Below, piece after piece: positions 8,804 to 17,878 of a stretch of 64,000 nt of DNA. The DNA comes from Desulfocicer sp963675955 (lineage in GTDB: Bacteria > Desulfobacterota > Desulfobacteria > Desulfobacterales > Desulfobacteraceae): contig CAXXVR010000002.1 in NCBI GenBank assembly GCA_963675955.2, forward strand, positions 124,001 through 188,000, given 5' to 3'. The position numbers and the translations under genes were made by a program. Numbering within the stretch: the first letter of the stretch is position 1; each line of letters begins with the position of its first letter. A model generated the notes under the pieces. It ran no database searches. It saw only the letters and a list, made by a program, of their open reading frames with translations, and was not told the DNA's origin.

Positions 8804-9481
8804 TCAGTTCTGCCGGGGTGTTTCCTTGGAGCGGGCAGCTTTCAGGCGGTTAAGTTCCTTTTCAATGTCATCGTCCATGATAATCTCTTCAAATTTCTCG
8901 TCAAGACTTGATTTGGTTCCATAGTTTACCAGATCAGCTTCGGCCTCCATCTGTTCGATGCGGCTTTCCATCTGATCGAATCGGGCCATGGTTTCGTGGT
9001 TATCCATGCGCCGGATATCTTCCTGGGCCTTTTTTTTACGTTGGGCGTGAATGTGCCGTTGCACGAGCATGCGCTGTTTTTCCCTGGAGGTTTTGAGTTT
9101 GTCTTCCAGTTGTCGGATTTCTTCCTGGTACTGATCCACCAGAGAGGCGTGCTGGGTGAATTCCTGCTCCAGGTTGTCAATTTTGGTTGCGAATCGGCGT
9201 TTCTCAAGCAGGGCTTCCCGGGCAAGATCATCTCGCCCCTTGACGACGGCAAGTTCCGCTCTGGTGTTCCACTGATCCAGGCGTTCCCGGACACTGTCCA
9301 GGTTGCGTTGAACCTTTTTTTTGCTGGCAATGGCCCCGGCACAGGAAGTTTTCAGCTCCACCAGTGTGTCTTCAATCTCCCGGATCATCATTTTGATCAT
9401 TTTCTCCGGATCTTCTGCCTTGTCCAGCATGGAATTCATGTTGGCGGTGATAATATCTTTGAATCTTGTGAATATACCCAT
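8804..9481 (-). CDS. pspA: Phage-shock protein A (PspA/IM30 family)
   Basis: The 225-residue, almost wholly helical protein starts MGIFTRFKDIITANMNSMLDKAEDP (shown here only as the family start) and continues with KMIKMMIREIEDTL, typical of PspA/IM30. It forms ESCRT-III-like oligomers on the inner membrane under stress and, at rest, binds and inhibits PspF. Long coiled-coil heptads run from residue 25 to 185. It is the first gene of pspABC, about 110 bases from the predicted transcription start of the sigma54 promoter at 9601-9617. Confidence 0.95.
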   Translation of the reverse strand: MGIFTRFKDIITANMNSMLDKAEDPEKMIKMMIREIEDTLVELKTSCAGAIASKKKVQRNLDSVRERLDQWNTRAELAVVKGRDDLAREALLEKRRFATKIDNLEQEFTQHASLVDQYQEEIRQLEDKLKTSREKQRMLVQRHIHAQRKKKAQEDIRRMDNHETMARFDQMESRIEQMEAEADLVNYGTKSSLDEKFEEIIMDDDIEKELNRLKAARSKETPRQN

Positions 9482-9600
9482 GATAAATTCTCCATTCTAT
9501 GGTTAATTCCTTTGGGGTCAATCCCTTTGGCTTTTTGTTGCAGGGCAATAACACCCATAAGCCAAGCCTGACCCCATTTTGTTCTCCTGGCTTGATTAGT

Positions 9601-9617
9601 AGCAGAAACCGTGCCAG
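9601..9617 (-). promoter_or_regulatory. Sigma54 promoter of pspABC
   Basis: On the minus strand the sequence reads CTGGCACGGTTTCTGCT. It matches the sigma54 consensus TGGCAC-N5-TTGCW with GG and GC exactly 10 bases apart and a single mismatch (C for T) in the -12 element. The predicted start is near 9590, giving a leader of about 110 bases before pspA. PspF, encoded divergently at 10013, is the expected activator; its binding sites should lie upstream, between about 9640 and 9750. Confidence 0.75.
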
Positions 9618-9639
9618 GCCGACAAAAAATGCAATGATG

Positions 9640-9915
9640 AGCGTTTCAATTTTCGTTGTGGTAGGTGGTTACTGTCATGCATATTTTTTTATATGAAACA
9701 GTGGGTACTGGGTTTTGGGTTCTAGGTACTGGGTTCTAACAGCAACTACTTTTTCATTGTTCGTTGTGCCTGGTGGTTACAGCCATGTGGATTTTTTATA
9801 TGAAAAGGCAGCCTCCAAGGCAACTTCAGCAGAGTCGCCCCCCCCGACGGGCAATAGGAACCGGACCATTGAGCTGTCTATAGTTCCGGTCCGGGCCCAT
9901 TGCCCGTTATAAAGA
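9640..9915 (+). repeat. Composite dispersed repeat: heptad module plus GC-rich palindrome
   Basis: This is the best plus-strand copy of the modular element. In order it holds TTCGTTGTGG and TATATGAAAC, a short degenerate heptad array (GGTACTGGGTT units, 9700-9740), ACTTTTTCATTGTTCG, then ATTTTTTATATGAAAAGGC, GCAGCCTCCAAGGCAACTT and a 57-base imperfect palindrome (9849-9907) starting GGGCAATAGGAACCGG and ending CATTGCCC. The same order is found inverted at 60770-60980; parts recur at 5346-5510 and 57891-58000. It fills most of the pspA-pspF intergenic region (9482-10012), where PspF enhancer sites are expected. Confidence 0.8.
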
Positions 9916-10012
9916 AACGCCACAGGGCAAAAATGCCTTGACCATGTAAAAGGAGATTGTTAGTGATAATCCATAAAGTTTTGGATATTAACCATATTAT
10001 GGTAAAAAAACC

Positions 10013-11053
10013 ATGAACTCTCATCCCTATACCCAGCAATCGACCCCCACCGAGGCCCTGGGGCAGTCCGAGGCCTTTCTGGATTTCCAGGAGCGCTTGT
10101 CCCGGGTGGCCCCCATAGACCGGCCTGTGCTCATCCTTGGGGAAAGGGGAACTGGTAAGGAGCTGGCCGCAGCCCGACTCCATTTTTTATCCCGGCGCTG
10201 GCAGGGACCCCGGGTGACATTAAATTGTGCATCTCTTGCCCCATCCCTTGTGGAAACAGAATTGTTCGGCCATGAAAAAGGTGCCTTTACCGGGGCACTC
10301 CAGCGCCGCACCGGTCGGTTTGAGGCCGCGCACAAGGGTACCCTGTTTCTGGATGAAATCGGTACCGTACCCATGGAAGTCCAGGAAAAAATTTTACGGG
10401 TGGTGGAATATGGTGAGTTTGAACGGGTGGGCGGTTCCGCACCTTTAGAGGTTGATGTCCGCATTGTCAGCGCCACCAATGCTGATCTTCCGACTATGGC
10501 CCGGCAGGGCCGGTTTAAAGAAGATCTGCTGGATCGCCTCTCCTTTGAGGTATTGTTTGTGCCCCCCCTGCGGGAACGAAAGGGGGATGTGGCCTTGCTG
10601 GCCCGGCATTTTGCCGTGCGCATGTCCTATGAGCTTGGCAGGGATCATATCCCCGAATTCAGCTGTCAGGCTATGAAACATCTGGAAAGTCATCCCTGGC
10701 ATGGCAATGTCCGGGAGTTGAAAAATGTGGTGGAGCGGGCCGTTTACAGGGCCCGGGGCCGGGTGATTCACCAGATTGTTTTTGATCCTTTTATTTCCCC
10801 CTATGAAGTGCCGGGGCGAAAACAGGCATCCCTGTCAAGGGCACTTTCAGAAACGGCAATCGTCAACAGTACTGTCAACAACATTCCGGAAAGATCATTG
10901 CCGGCAGCCAGAGATGCCCTGGAAATTTCTATGTTGAAAACGGCTCTTGAAAGCTCCCGTTATAATCAAAAACAAGCGGCAAAACGGCTGGGCATTTCCT
11001 ATGATCAACTCCGGGGTCTGTACCGGAAACACAAGAACCATCTGTCGTTTTGA
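10013..11053 (+). CDS. pspF: Psp operon transcriptional activator PspF
   Basis: PspF is a sigma54 enhancer-binding AAA+ protein without a receiver domain. The 346-residue product has Walker A GERGTGKE (about residue 43), the sigma54-contacting loop GAFTGA, Walker B LFLDEIG, the sensor region VRIVSATNADL and a C-terminal Fis-type helix-turn-helix (NQKQAAKRLGISYDQLRGL). It starts almost directly with the AAA+ domain, as PspF does, since control comes from PspA binding. Divergent orientation to pspABC, with a sigma54 promoter between, confirms the assignment. The start ATG 10013 is close to the first conserved block (EALGQSEAF). Confidence 0.93.
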   Translation: MNSHPYTQQSTPTEALGQSEAFLDFQERLSRVAPIDRPVLILGERGTGKELAAARLHFLSRRWQGPRVTLNCASLAPSLVETELFGHEKGAFTGALQRRTGRFEAAHKGTLFLDEIGTVPMEVQEKILRVVEYGEFERVGGSAPLEVDVRIVSATNADLPTMARQGRFKEDLLDRLSFEVLFVPPLRERKGDVALLARHFAVRMSYELGRDHIPEFSCQAMKHLESHPWHGNVRELKNVVERAVYRARGRVIHQIVFDPFISPYEVPGRKQASLSRALSETAIVNSTVNNIPERSLPAARDALEISMLKTALESSRYNQKQAAKRLGISYDQLRGLYRKHKNHLSF

Positions 11054-11315
11054 ATGGGTATCTTTCCATTTCGTCTGCGTCATAGCCTTTTATGCTGATT
11101 TTCAGCCTGACCCCATCGACTGACATATCTTTACCAAACCGGGAAAATGGGGATGCACCCTGTTGAATTGTCAGGATTGACTATAACACCCCTCATCTGC
11201 CACAATTAGTGGACCAGTAGCTAAAGGTTATGGTATTAAATACTGGGCATTTTTACCTTTGCCAGTTGACTCCTCCTGGAGCAATAATCCCTTTTTTCTG
11301 GGGGTATTGCCTCCA
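11054..11315. other. Intergenic stretch without a recognised gene
   Basis: No open frame here resembles a protein. Bases 11103-11118 carry GCCTGACCCCATC, one of several CCTGACCCC motifs scattered in intergenic DNA of the window. I see no clear terminator for pspF. The remaining gap to 11454 holds a copy of the MKDA repeat and a few degenerate AACCCAGA units at 11394-11420 that resemble the heptad arrays but are not a clean array. Confidence 0.5.
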
Positions 11316-11352
11316 AAGTGTAAAGTTCGCTGGAGCTGATATGAAGCATGCC
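11316..11352 (+). repeat. Copy of the MKDA/Shine-Dalgarno repeat
   Basis: The copy reads AAGTGTAAAGTTCGC, TGGAGCTGAT and ATGAAGCATGCC. It keeps the GTAAAG box, a near-perfect Shine-Dalgarno and the ATGAAG start, with one change in the GAT codon. The ATG (11341) opens only a seven-codon frame ending in TGA. No gene follows until 11455. Confidence 0.55.
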
Positions 11353-11454
11353 AACGACTGAACCATTATTAACGGGGTTTATGCTTGAAAATTTAAAACC
11401 CAGAACTCAAAACCCAGAATCCAAAACTATATACCCAACCAGGATCTTTAAATA

Positions 11455-12321
11455 ATGCCGCAAAAAACAAATATCATACCCACCCTGAAGCACTGGCTTA
11501 CCTCCCACCGTGTTGAGCTGGATGCCCTTGTGTTTGACATTGATGGGGTACTGCTTGTCAAAGGTCGGGCCGCCCCGGGCAGCAAAGATCTTCTGGCACT
11601 GCTCCGAAAGGAAAAAATCCCCTTTTACCTGCTCACCAACGATGGAGATCATTCCACACAGGAAAAATCAGAGATTTTAAATGACTCGGGCATTGATGTT
11701 CATCCCCGGGAAATTGTCTCCTGTGCCGACGGCCTGGTGGAACTGTTTCGTAAAAAAAAGCCTTCTTTGGCCCCTTTTTTTATCATGGGCAATCTTGGCA
11801 CTCCCTGTTTTGCCGAAAAAGCGGGTCTGTCCACCACAAGGGATCTTGATAAAATTCACCAGTGTCAGGGTATTATCGTGGGGGAAAAGGGCTATGACTG
11901 GGAACCCGCCATCAATGCCGCAGTGAATTTTTTTGTGAAAAATCCCCAATCTCCCCTGATTGTTCCCAATCCCGATGAGTATTACCCGGGCAATGCCGGG
12001 CAGCTGTGCATCGGTGCCGGCGGGGTGGGGCGATTTATCTCCCATGTGCTGGAAAGCTATGGGATAAAGGTGGATCCTCTTTATCTTGGAAAACCCTTTG
12101 CCCCTATATTTAAGAAAACTCATACCCTGCTTGAACAGCGGTATGGCAGACAGATTGCCCGGGATCGGGTATTAATGACCGGTGATTTCATCAAATCGGA
12201 TGTGCAGGGAGCCTTGAATTTCGGCTATCGTTCGGCTTTGGTCCTCACCGGGGTGACCACCGCGGAAATGGTGGAAAAATCCGATGTTCACCCGGATTTG
12301 GTTTTTCAGGCATTGGGATGA
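11455..12321 (+). CDS. HAD-superfamily (class IIA, NagD-like) phosphatase
   Basis: The 288-residue product has the HAD motifs of sugar-phosphate or nucleotide phosphatases: motif I FDIDGVLL with nucleophile Asp near residue 28, motif II LLTNDGDHST, a large class IIA cap in the middle, then YLGKPF and VLMTGDFIKSD for motifs III and IV. Motif I is DIDGV rather than the common DxDGT, normal for NagD relatives. It would dephosphorylate a small phosphorylated metabolite in the cytoplasm; the substrate cannot be read from sequence. The start is ATG 11455 with AGGA about 10 bases upstream. Confidence 0.85.
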   Translation: MPQKTNIIPTLKHWLTSHRVELDALVFDIDGVLLVKGRAAPGSKDLLALLRKEKIPFYLLTNDGDHSTQEKSEILNDSGIDVHPREIVSCADGLVELFRKKKPSLAPFFIMGNLGTPCFAEKAGLSTTRDLDKIHQCQGIIVGEKGYDWEPAINAAVNFFVKNPQSPLIVPNPDEYYPGNAGQLCIGAGGVGRFISHVLESYGIKVDPLYLGKPFAPIFKKTHTLLEQRYGRQIARDRVLMTGDFIKSDVQGALNFGYRSALVLTGVTTAEMVEKSDVHPDLVFQALG

Positions 12322-12444
12322 TTTAAAATACAAGCCTGACACCGGTTGCTCCAGCTGCAGGAAAACCGGATCATCACGTCTTACCGAGGGAGATGGGTGC
12401 CTCTTAACGCAGAAAAGAGATTTTGCATCCATGGAATCAAGATC

Positions 12445-14916
12445 ATGCACATAGACCAAGACCATCAGATTCGATTTCATCGGTTTTTATTTGTACTGCT
12501 GATTATGATTTTCATCACAGGGCTTCCCGGAGAGGCTGCTGGTGTAGATCGACAACGTCCCATTCGTGGCAATATAGTTATTGGTGGAGATGCTGATTAT
12601 CCTCCCTTTGAATATCTGGATGATGCGGGGCAACCGGCTGGTTTTATTGTGGACATCAGCTGTGCCATTGCTCGGGAAGTGGGGCTTGATATCACCTTTC
12701 GACTGGATTCCTGGGTTAAGGTTTTAGATGATCTGGAAACCGGCCGTGTTAATGTGCTCCAGGGAATGTTTTATTCTTCTGATCGGGATATGAAATATGA
12801 TTTTACCCAGGCTCATTCGGTGAATAATTATGTGGTGGTGGTGCGCAAAGGTGAAAGAAAGATTCCCTCGGGCCTGTCGGAATTGAAGGATCTCCACATT
12901 GTCGTTCAAAAGAGCGACATCATGCATGAATTTGCCATAAAAAACAAACTGGGACATCCGCTTTCAGTGGTGGATAATCCACAGTGTGCGCTTAGTAAAC
13001 TCGCCGGTGGCAGGTACGATTGTGCACTGATGGCCAGAGTCCCTACACTTTATCTCATACATAAAAATGGCTGGGATGATTTTGACCTGGGTAAAAAACC
13101 AATTTTGACCACCCAGTACTGCTATGCCGTTCCTGATAATCATAAGGCACTTCTGGCCCAGTTTAGTGAAGGACTTAATATAATTGAAGAAAATGGTGAA
13201 TATCGACGTATCTATGAGAAGTGGTTGGGAATCTATCAGGCCCCATATCCCGATTTCTCAACCATTTTGGGCTATGTTGTCATGGTTGCGGTTCCCCTGA
13301 TACTGCTGGCCCTGCTTTTTTTCCTCTGGTCATGGTCTTTACGAAAGCAGGTGGCAAACAGAACTCTGGCCCTTGGCAGGCGGGAAAAACAATACCGCCT
13401 CCTGGCAGACAATACCCTTGATGTGATCTGGACCACGAACCTTGATTTTGAGTTTACCTATGTTAATCCTGCCGTTACTGCCTTAACGGGCTATTCCCCT
13501 GGAGAATGGATCGGCAGCCGTCTGTCGGACCATTGTGATCAGGATAATTTTATCCGAATAACCCGGGTGATCTCCCATGCAATGTCCCGGGGGAAAAGGG
13601 ATACAGGTACAATTTTTGACGTTGGGATATTGAAAAAAGATGGGGGGGTGATATGGGTGGAAATTCATGGCAGAATTATTTATGACGAGGCGGATACACC
13701 GGTGGGGCTCCAGGGGGTTGCCCGGGATGTTTCTGAACGAAAAGCCTCTGAGGAAAAGCACCATTTACTGGAAACCCAGCTGGCCCAGGCCCGGAAAATG
13801 GAGTCCGTGGGTCGTCTGGCCGGGGGGGTGGCCCACGATTATAACAATATGCTCAGTATAATCATTGGGTATGCCGAAATGGGGCAGAGAACTGTCTCCT
13901 CCAATGATCTGTTGTACGACTATTTTGAGGCAATTCTTACCGCTGCCAGGCGTTCAACGGACATTACCCGGCAGTTACTGGCCTTTGCCCGCAAGCAGAC
14001 CATTGTCCCCAAGGTGCTGGATCTAAATGATACGCTTGAAAGCATGCTCAAGATGGTTAGACGTCTCATCGGTGAGGATATTGATCTGGCCTGGCGACCG
14101 GGGACCGGAGTGTGGCCGGTTAAAATGGATCCTTCCCAGGTGGATCAGATTCTGGTGAATTTATGCGTAAATGCCCGGGATGCCATTGCCGGTGTGGGTA
14201 AAATCACAATAGAAACAAAAAATGTCTCTTTTGACGGAGCCTATTGCCGGGACCATGCGGGGTTTATTCCGGGTGAGTATATTCTGCTTGCCGTGAGCGA
14301 CGATGGAACGGGGATGTCCCCGGATACGGTGGAAAATATCTTTGAACCTTTCTTTACCACCAAGGATCCAGGTAAGGGCACCGGACTGGGCCTTGCCACA
14401 GTGTATGGTATTGTCAAGCAAAACCAGGGATTTATCAATGTTTACAGTGAGCTGGAAAAGGGTTCCACCATCAGGATTTACCTTCCCCGGCATCTGGATG
14501 GGGTCTCCGGGAAAATGCCTGCACCTGCCGTGGAAATGCCGTTGAGTCAAGGGGAGAAGGTGCTGCTTGTTGAGGATGATGGTGCCATTCTGGATCTGTG
14601 CAAACAAATGCTTGAGAACATGGGTTATACAGTATGGACAGCCGACTCGCCGGGGGCAGCCCTGGCCATGGCCGGAGACATCGCCCATCAGATTGAGCTG
14701 CTCATTACCGATGTGGTGATGCCGTACATGAACGGCCGGGATCTGGCCGGTGAGTTTCTGGCCATAAATGCGGACCTTAAAATACTTTTCATGTCCGGCT
14801 ATACCGCCAATGTCATTGGTCACCGGGGTGTATTGGATAAGGGTGTTAATTTTATTGCGAAACCATTTTCCCAGAAAGAACTGGCCATTAAAGTGCGGGA
14901 AATTCTGGACAATTAG
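12445..14916 (+). CDS. Hybrid sensor kinase: periplasmic solute-binding domain, PAS, kinase, receiver
   Basis: The 823-residue membrane protein combines these parts in order: signal/anchor helix (about 10-30), a bacterial solute-binding family 3 domain (about 38-265, GGDADYPPFEYLDDAG is its typical start), a membrane helix (270-296), PAS with PAC (318-440), a phosphoacceptor helix with His near 463 (AGGVAHDYNNM), an HATPase (562-685, GTGLGLATVYGIV) and a receiver with Asp near 755 (LLITDVVMP). It probably senses an amino-acid-like ligand in the periplasm and passes phosphate to its own receiver and then to an unknown partner. ATG 12445 was chosen because it immediately precedes the signal helix; the frame is open from a TTG at 12346. 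No cognate DNA-binding regulator is adjacent. Confidence 0.9.
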   Translation: MHIDQDHQIRFHRFLFVLLIMIFITGLPGEAAGVDRQRPIRGNIVIGGDADYPPFEYLDDAGQPAGFIVDISCAIAREVGLDITFRLDSWVKVLDDLETGRVNVLQGMFYSSDRDMKYDFTQAHSVNNYVVVVRKGERKIPSGLSELKDLHIVVQKSDIMHEFAIKNKLGHPLSVVDNPQCALSKLAGGRYDCALMARVPTLYLIHKNGWDDFDLGKKPILTTQYCYAVPDNHKALLAQFSEGLNIIEENGEYRRIYEKWLGIYQAPYPDFSTILGYVVMVAVPLILLALLFFLWSWSLRKQVANRTLALGRREKQYRLLADNTLDVIWTTNLDFEFTYVNPAVTALTGYSPGEWIGSRLSDHCDQDNFIRITRVISHAMSRGKRDTGTIFDVGILKKDGGVIWVEIHGRIIYDEADTPVGLQGVARDVSERKASEEKHHLLETQLAQARKMESVGRLAGGVAHDYNNMLSIIIGYAEMGQRTVSSNDLLYDYFEAILTAARRSTDITRQLLAFARKQTIVPKVLDLNDTLESMLKMVRRLIGEDIDLAWRPGTGVWPVKMDPSQVDQILVNLCVNARDAIAGVGKITIETKNVSFDGAYCRDHAGFIPGEYILLAVSDDGTGMSPDTVENIFEPFFTTKDPGKGTGLGLATVYGIVKQNQGFINVYSELEKGSTIRIYLPRHLDGVSGKMPAPAVEMPLSQGEKVLLVEDDGAILDLCKQMLENMGYTVWTADSPGAALAMAGDIAHQIELLITDVVMPYMNGRDLAGEFLAINADLKILFMSGYTANVIGHRGVLDKGVNFIAKPFSQKELAIKVREILDN

Positions 14917-15158
14917 ATTTTTATCTCTGGTTTTTGTGTTATTTGGGCAAGAAAATCAGAAAATTTTTTTGCTTTTGGTTTGTTCAGGTTCGTAGGGGAG
15001 GTGGCAGGCTTGCCTTATTGGGATTATCGATGCTTTTGGCATTGTGGTCGGTAAATCCAATAAAAAAAAATGACTCCCATTGGCCCGCCAACGGTTACAG
15101 ATACACCATGTTGTGATCAAGTCTGGAAAATTTAATTCATGAGAGAAAGGGATATTAG

Positions 15159-15851
15159 ATGTTGATAATCGGTCATAGAGGGTCTGCTGGGACATCCCCG
15201 GAAAACACTCTTAAATCATTTGAAGAAGCCGTGCAGGCCGGGGCCGATGCTCTGGAGCTGGATGTGCAGGTCTGCCGTACAGGGGAGATTGTGGTCATAC
15301 ATGACATGCGGGTGGATCGCACCACCGACGGCAAGGGGCTGGTTTCTGCATTGAGTTTTGCTGAGCTGCTCCGTCTCGACGCCGGAGAAAAAGAAAGAAT
15401 TCCCACTCTCCAGGAGGTCCTGGACCTGGTGGACAACCGCATTGAAATTCATGTGGAGCTGAAAAGTGCCGGAACCAGTGAAAAAACGGCCTGCCTTTTA
15501 AACCGGTATGTCAAAGAGGGCAGGTACACCTTTGACCGGTTTGTGATCAGTTCGTTCAATCACCATGAACTGTTGAATTTCAGGAAATTTAACAAAGAAT
15601 GCCGTATGGCCGCCCTGATGGCCCACACCCCTTTGAATTACGCGGATATCATTGAAAAAGACTCACTGCAACTCTGGTCTTTGAACCTGGATATAGACAA
15701 CACCAGCCCAGAATATGTCCGGTCGGCCCATGAAAAAGGATATCGGTTTCTGGTTTACACGGTCAATGATCTGGAAGATAAAAATCGTTTGGAAGAGATG
15801 GGGGTTGACGGGGTATTTACCAATTTCCCGGCCCGGTTTATGTCCGTATAA
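15159..15851 (+). CDS. Glycerophosphodiester phosphodiesterase
   Basis: GDPDs hydrolyse glycerophosphodiesters from phospholipid turnover to glycerol-3-phosphate and an alcohol. The 230-residue protein begins with the family motif IGHRGSAGTSPENT, followed by ALELDVQ, the second catalytic His in VVIHDMRVDRTTDG, IHVELK and the end motif VDGVFTNFP. There is no signal peptide, so it is cytoplasmic, like UgpQ. ATG 15159 fits the family start. The 240 bases before it (14917-15158) hold no gene I can support. Confidence 0.92.
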   Translation: MLIIGHRGSAGTSPENTLKSFEEAVQAGADALELDVQVCRTGEIVVIHDMRVDRTTDGKGLVSALSFAELLRLDAGEKERIPTLQEVLDLVDNRIEIHVELKSAGTSEKTACLLNRYVKEGRYTFDRFVISSFNHHELLNFRKFNKECRMAALMAHTPLNYADIIEKDSLQLWSLNLDIDNTSPEYVRSAHEKGYRFLVYTVNDLEDKNRLEEMGVDGVFTNFPARFMSV

Positions 15852-16037
15852 CGGGCATAAACCATAGATACAACAAATAATAAAAATGCCATCCCCTCTG
15901 GCGGTCCAATATGACCCCGGACCGTTGGCGCTCCATTTGCCCTGCCGGTCTAAAAAAGTGGGGTTGATTATAACAAAAGCCTGAACACACCCCAGGGAGG
16001 CCAGGGTTACGATCAATTCCACCAAGATGATTATTGA

Positions 16038-17609
16038 TTACCAGTCAATGGGAAAATAATCCTTTAAAAATTTACCGCACCAGTGCTTGCCGGTAAGGAT
16101 GCCGTTAAAAAAGGGATCACAGATCCGGGCTGCACCATCCACAATATCAAGGGGTGGCTGAAAATCATGGTGTTCTTCTTTTAATCGGGCCAGGATTGCG
16201 GGATCTTCATCTGTCACCCAGCCCGTGTCCACGGCATTCATGAAAATCCCGTAGCGGGCCAGATCACTGGCTGCCGTGTGGGTAAGCATGTTCAGGGCAG
16301 CTTTGGCCATATTGGTATGGGGATGGCGGCTTCCCTTTTTAAATCTTAAAAATTTGCCCTCCATGGCAGACACGTTGACAATGTGCTTCTGCCCGGTATT
16401 GTCCTGCTTCATCAGTTCTGTCAGCCGGTTGCACAGCACAAAGGGGGCCACGGCATTGACCAGCTGTATTTCAAGCATTTCAGCGGTGGGAACCTCTCCC
16501 AGTCGCAGCCGCCAGGAATTTGTTTTTCTAAGGTCCACCTGCTGGAGATCTGCATCCAGTTGTCCGGTCGGAAACACTTCTGGTACATCCAGGGAGTGAT
16601 CATAGGCGTAAGGGATCTGGGACAGCTGAGCAGACAGGCGCAGTCCCACCCCGGGTGCAGCACCGTTCCAGGTGACGGGCAGGGCTTTTTCCCTGGCCAC
16701 ATTGTCTGTGTTTCCATATTCCAGCTGAGAAATACAGGTCTGGTGCTGTTGTAGAAGCGACTGGGCCTCCCGGGGCAGCAGCGTCATGTCCTTTGTTTCA
16801 TTTTCCATGAGGTGGGCATAAAATCCCGGGGGACGGCGCACGGTCTGGGCGGCATTGTTAATTAATATATCCAGGCGCTGGTAGGTGTCTTTGATGTGGT
16901 CGGTGAATAATTCCACACTGGGGGTATGGCGCAGATCCAGACCATAAATCTGGAGACGGTGGCCCCATTGGGGAAAATCCGTTTCCCGGGAAAAACGCAG
17001 TGCTGAATCTTTGGGAAAACGTGTGGTGGCAATGACCCTGGCCCCGGCCCGGAGCATCATTAAAGTGGCCTGGTAGCCGATTTTAAGCCGGGAACCGGTG
17101 ATAAGAGCCACCTGTCCCTTTAAGGATGCTGTCTGGAAGCGCTTCTGGTAATTAAATTCCGCACAGGCCGGGCACATGGCATCATAGAAATGGTGGAGCT
17201 TGGTGAATTCGGCTTTGCACACATAGCAGTTTCGAGGCGTTTCCAGGGTTTGTTCAAAATTTTTCCATTCCGGGTCATTTCCCGTAAAGGGAATTTGTTC
17301 CGGGGCTTTAAAAACGTCGGTTTCCCGTGCCTTTCTGATGCCTGTGGCGGCCCTGAGGTGGCGTTCCGTCTTAACGATGGCCTGTCTCTGCTGTCGTTTT
17401 TTTTCTTTATTGCGTTTTTTTATCTCCTTTCGATCGGGGCGGGATATTTTTCCCGCTGCCTTAACCAGAGCGATGCGCTCGGTTTCGGTAAGATGGGCTA
17501 GAAGTTCAGATCTTTCCACAATCTGTTCAAGTATGGGAATACAGGCACGAATGTCTGCCAGGGTATCTTCGGGGGTATCGGTGTTGGAATCAGTACAGAT
17601 AATGCTCAC
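16038..17609 (-). CDS. Atypical SDR-family protein with N-terminal zinc ribbon
   Basis: The 523-residue protein has a long charged N-terminal region (about 1-110), a probable zinc ribbon (CYVC near 130, CPAC near 150) and an SDR Rossmann domain from about 168 (VALITGSRLKIGYQ, then DILINNAAQ). The usual catalytic Tyr of YxxxK is not seen: the aligned position in HPHTNMAKAA is Thr, with the Lys kept. Large SDRs of this layout occur in bacteria and fungi, but their reaction is unknown to me. It is convergent with the upstream GDPD gene and divergent from the NtrC-type gene at 17879. It probably still binds NAD(P), but classical dehydrogenase activity is doubtful. Confidence 0.75.
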   Translation of the reverse strand: MSIICTDSNTDTPEDTLADIRACIPILEQIVERSELLAHLTETERIALVKAAGKISRPDRKEIKKRNKEKKRQQRQAIVKTERHLRAATGIRKARETDVFKAPEQIPFTGNDPEWKNFEQTLETPRNCYVCKAEFTKLHHFYDAMCPACAEFNYQKRFQTASLKGQVALITGSRLKIGYQATLMMLRAGARVIATTRFPKDSALRFSRETDFPQWGHRLQIYGLDLRHTPSVELFTDHIKDTYQRLDILINNAAQTVRRPPGFYAHLMENETKDMTLLPREAQSLLQQHQTCISQLEYGNTDNVAREKALPVTWNGAAPGVGLRLSAQLSQIPYAYDHSLDVPEVFPTGQLDADLQQVDLRKTNSWRLRLGEVPTAEMLEIQLVNAVAPFVLCNRLTELMKQDNTGQKHIVNVSAMEGKFLRFKKGSRHPHTNMAKAALNMLTHTAASDLARYGIFMNAVDTGWVTDEDPAILARLKEEHHDFQPPLDIVDGAARICDPFFNGILTGKHWCGKFLKDYFPIDW

Positions 17610-17878
17610 CTTTTTTATTCATGTTTCTGCCGGGTAAATTGCATGGCCATTAAAAACATGAAATTATTATATATTTGATAGCCATTTGTCAACCTGCTTG
17701 TGTGACCATCCAGGCTTGCTAACAACGCTGGCCAGTCCTCACATGGGCCTGAGTTCAACCCCATGCACCCGATGTTGTGAGCACGTCTGATTTATGATAT
17801 TGAACTGGCTTAAGAAAGCCCAAAATATCAATGAGCCCTGAATGTTAAATTTCGACATGAGCCAAAGGATATTGTACA

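Noticed and set aside
14161..14823. 220-residue minus-strand frame
   Set aside because: It lies within the kinase and receiver domains of the hybrid kinase; composition is that of an antisense frame.
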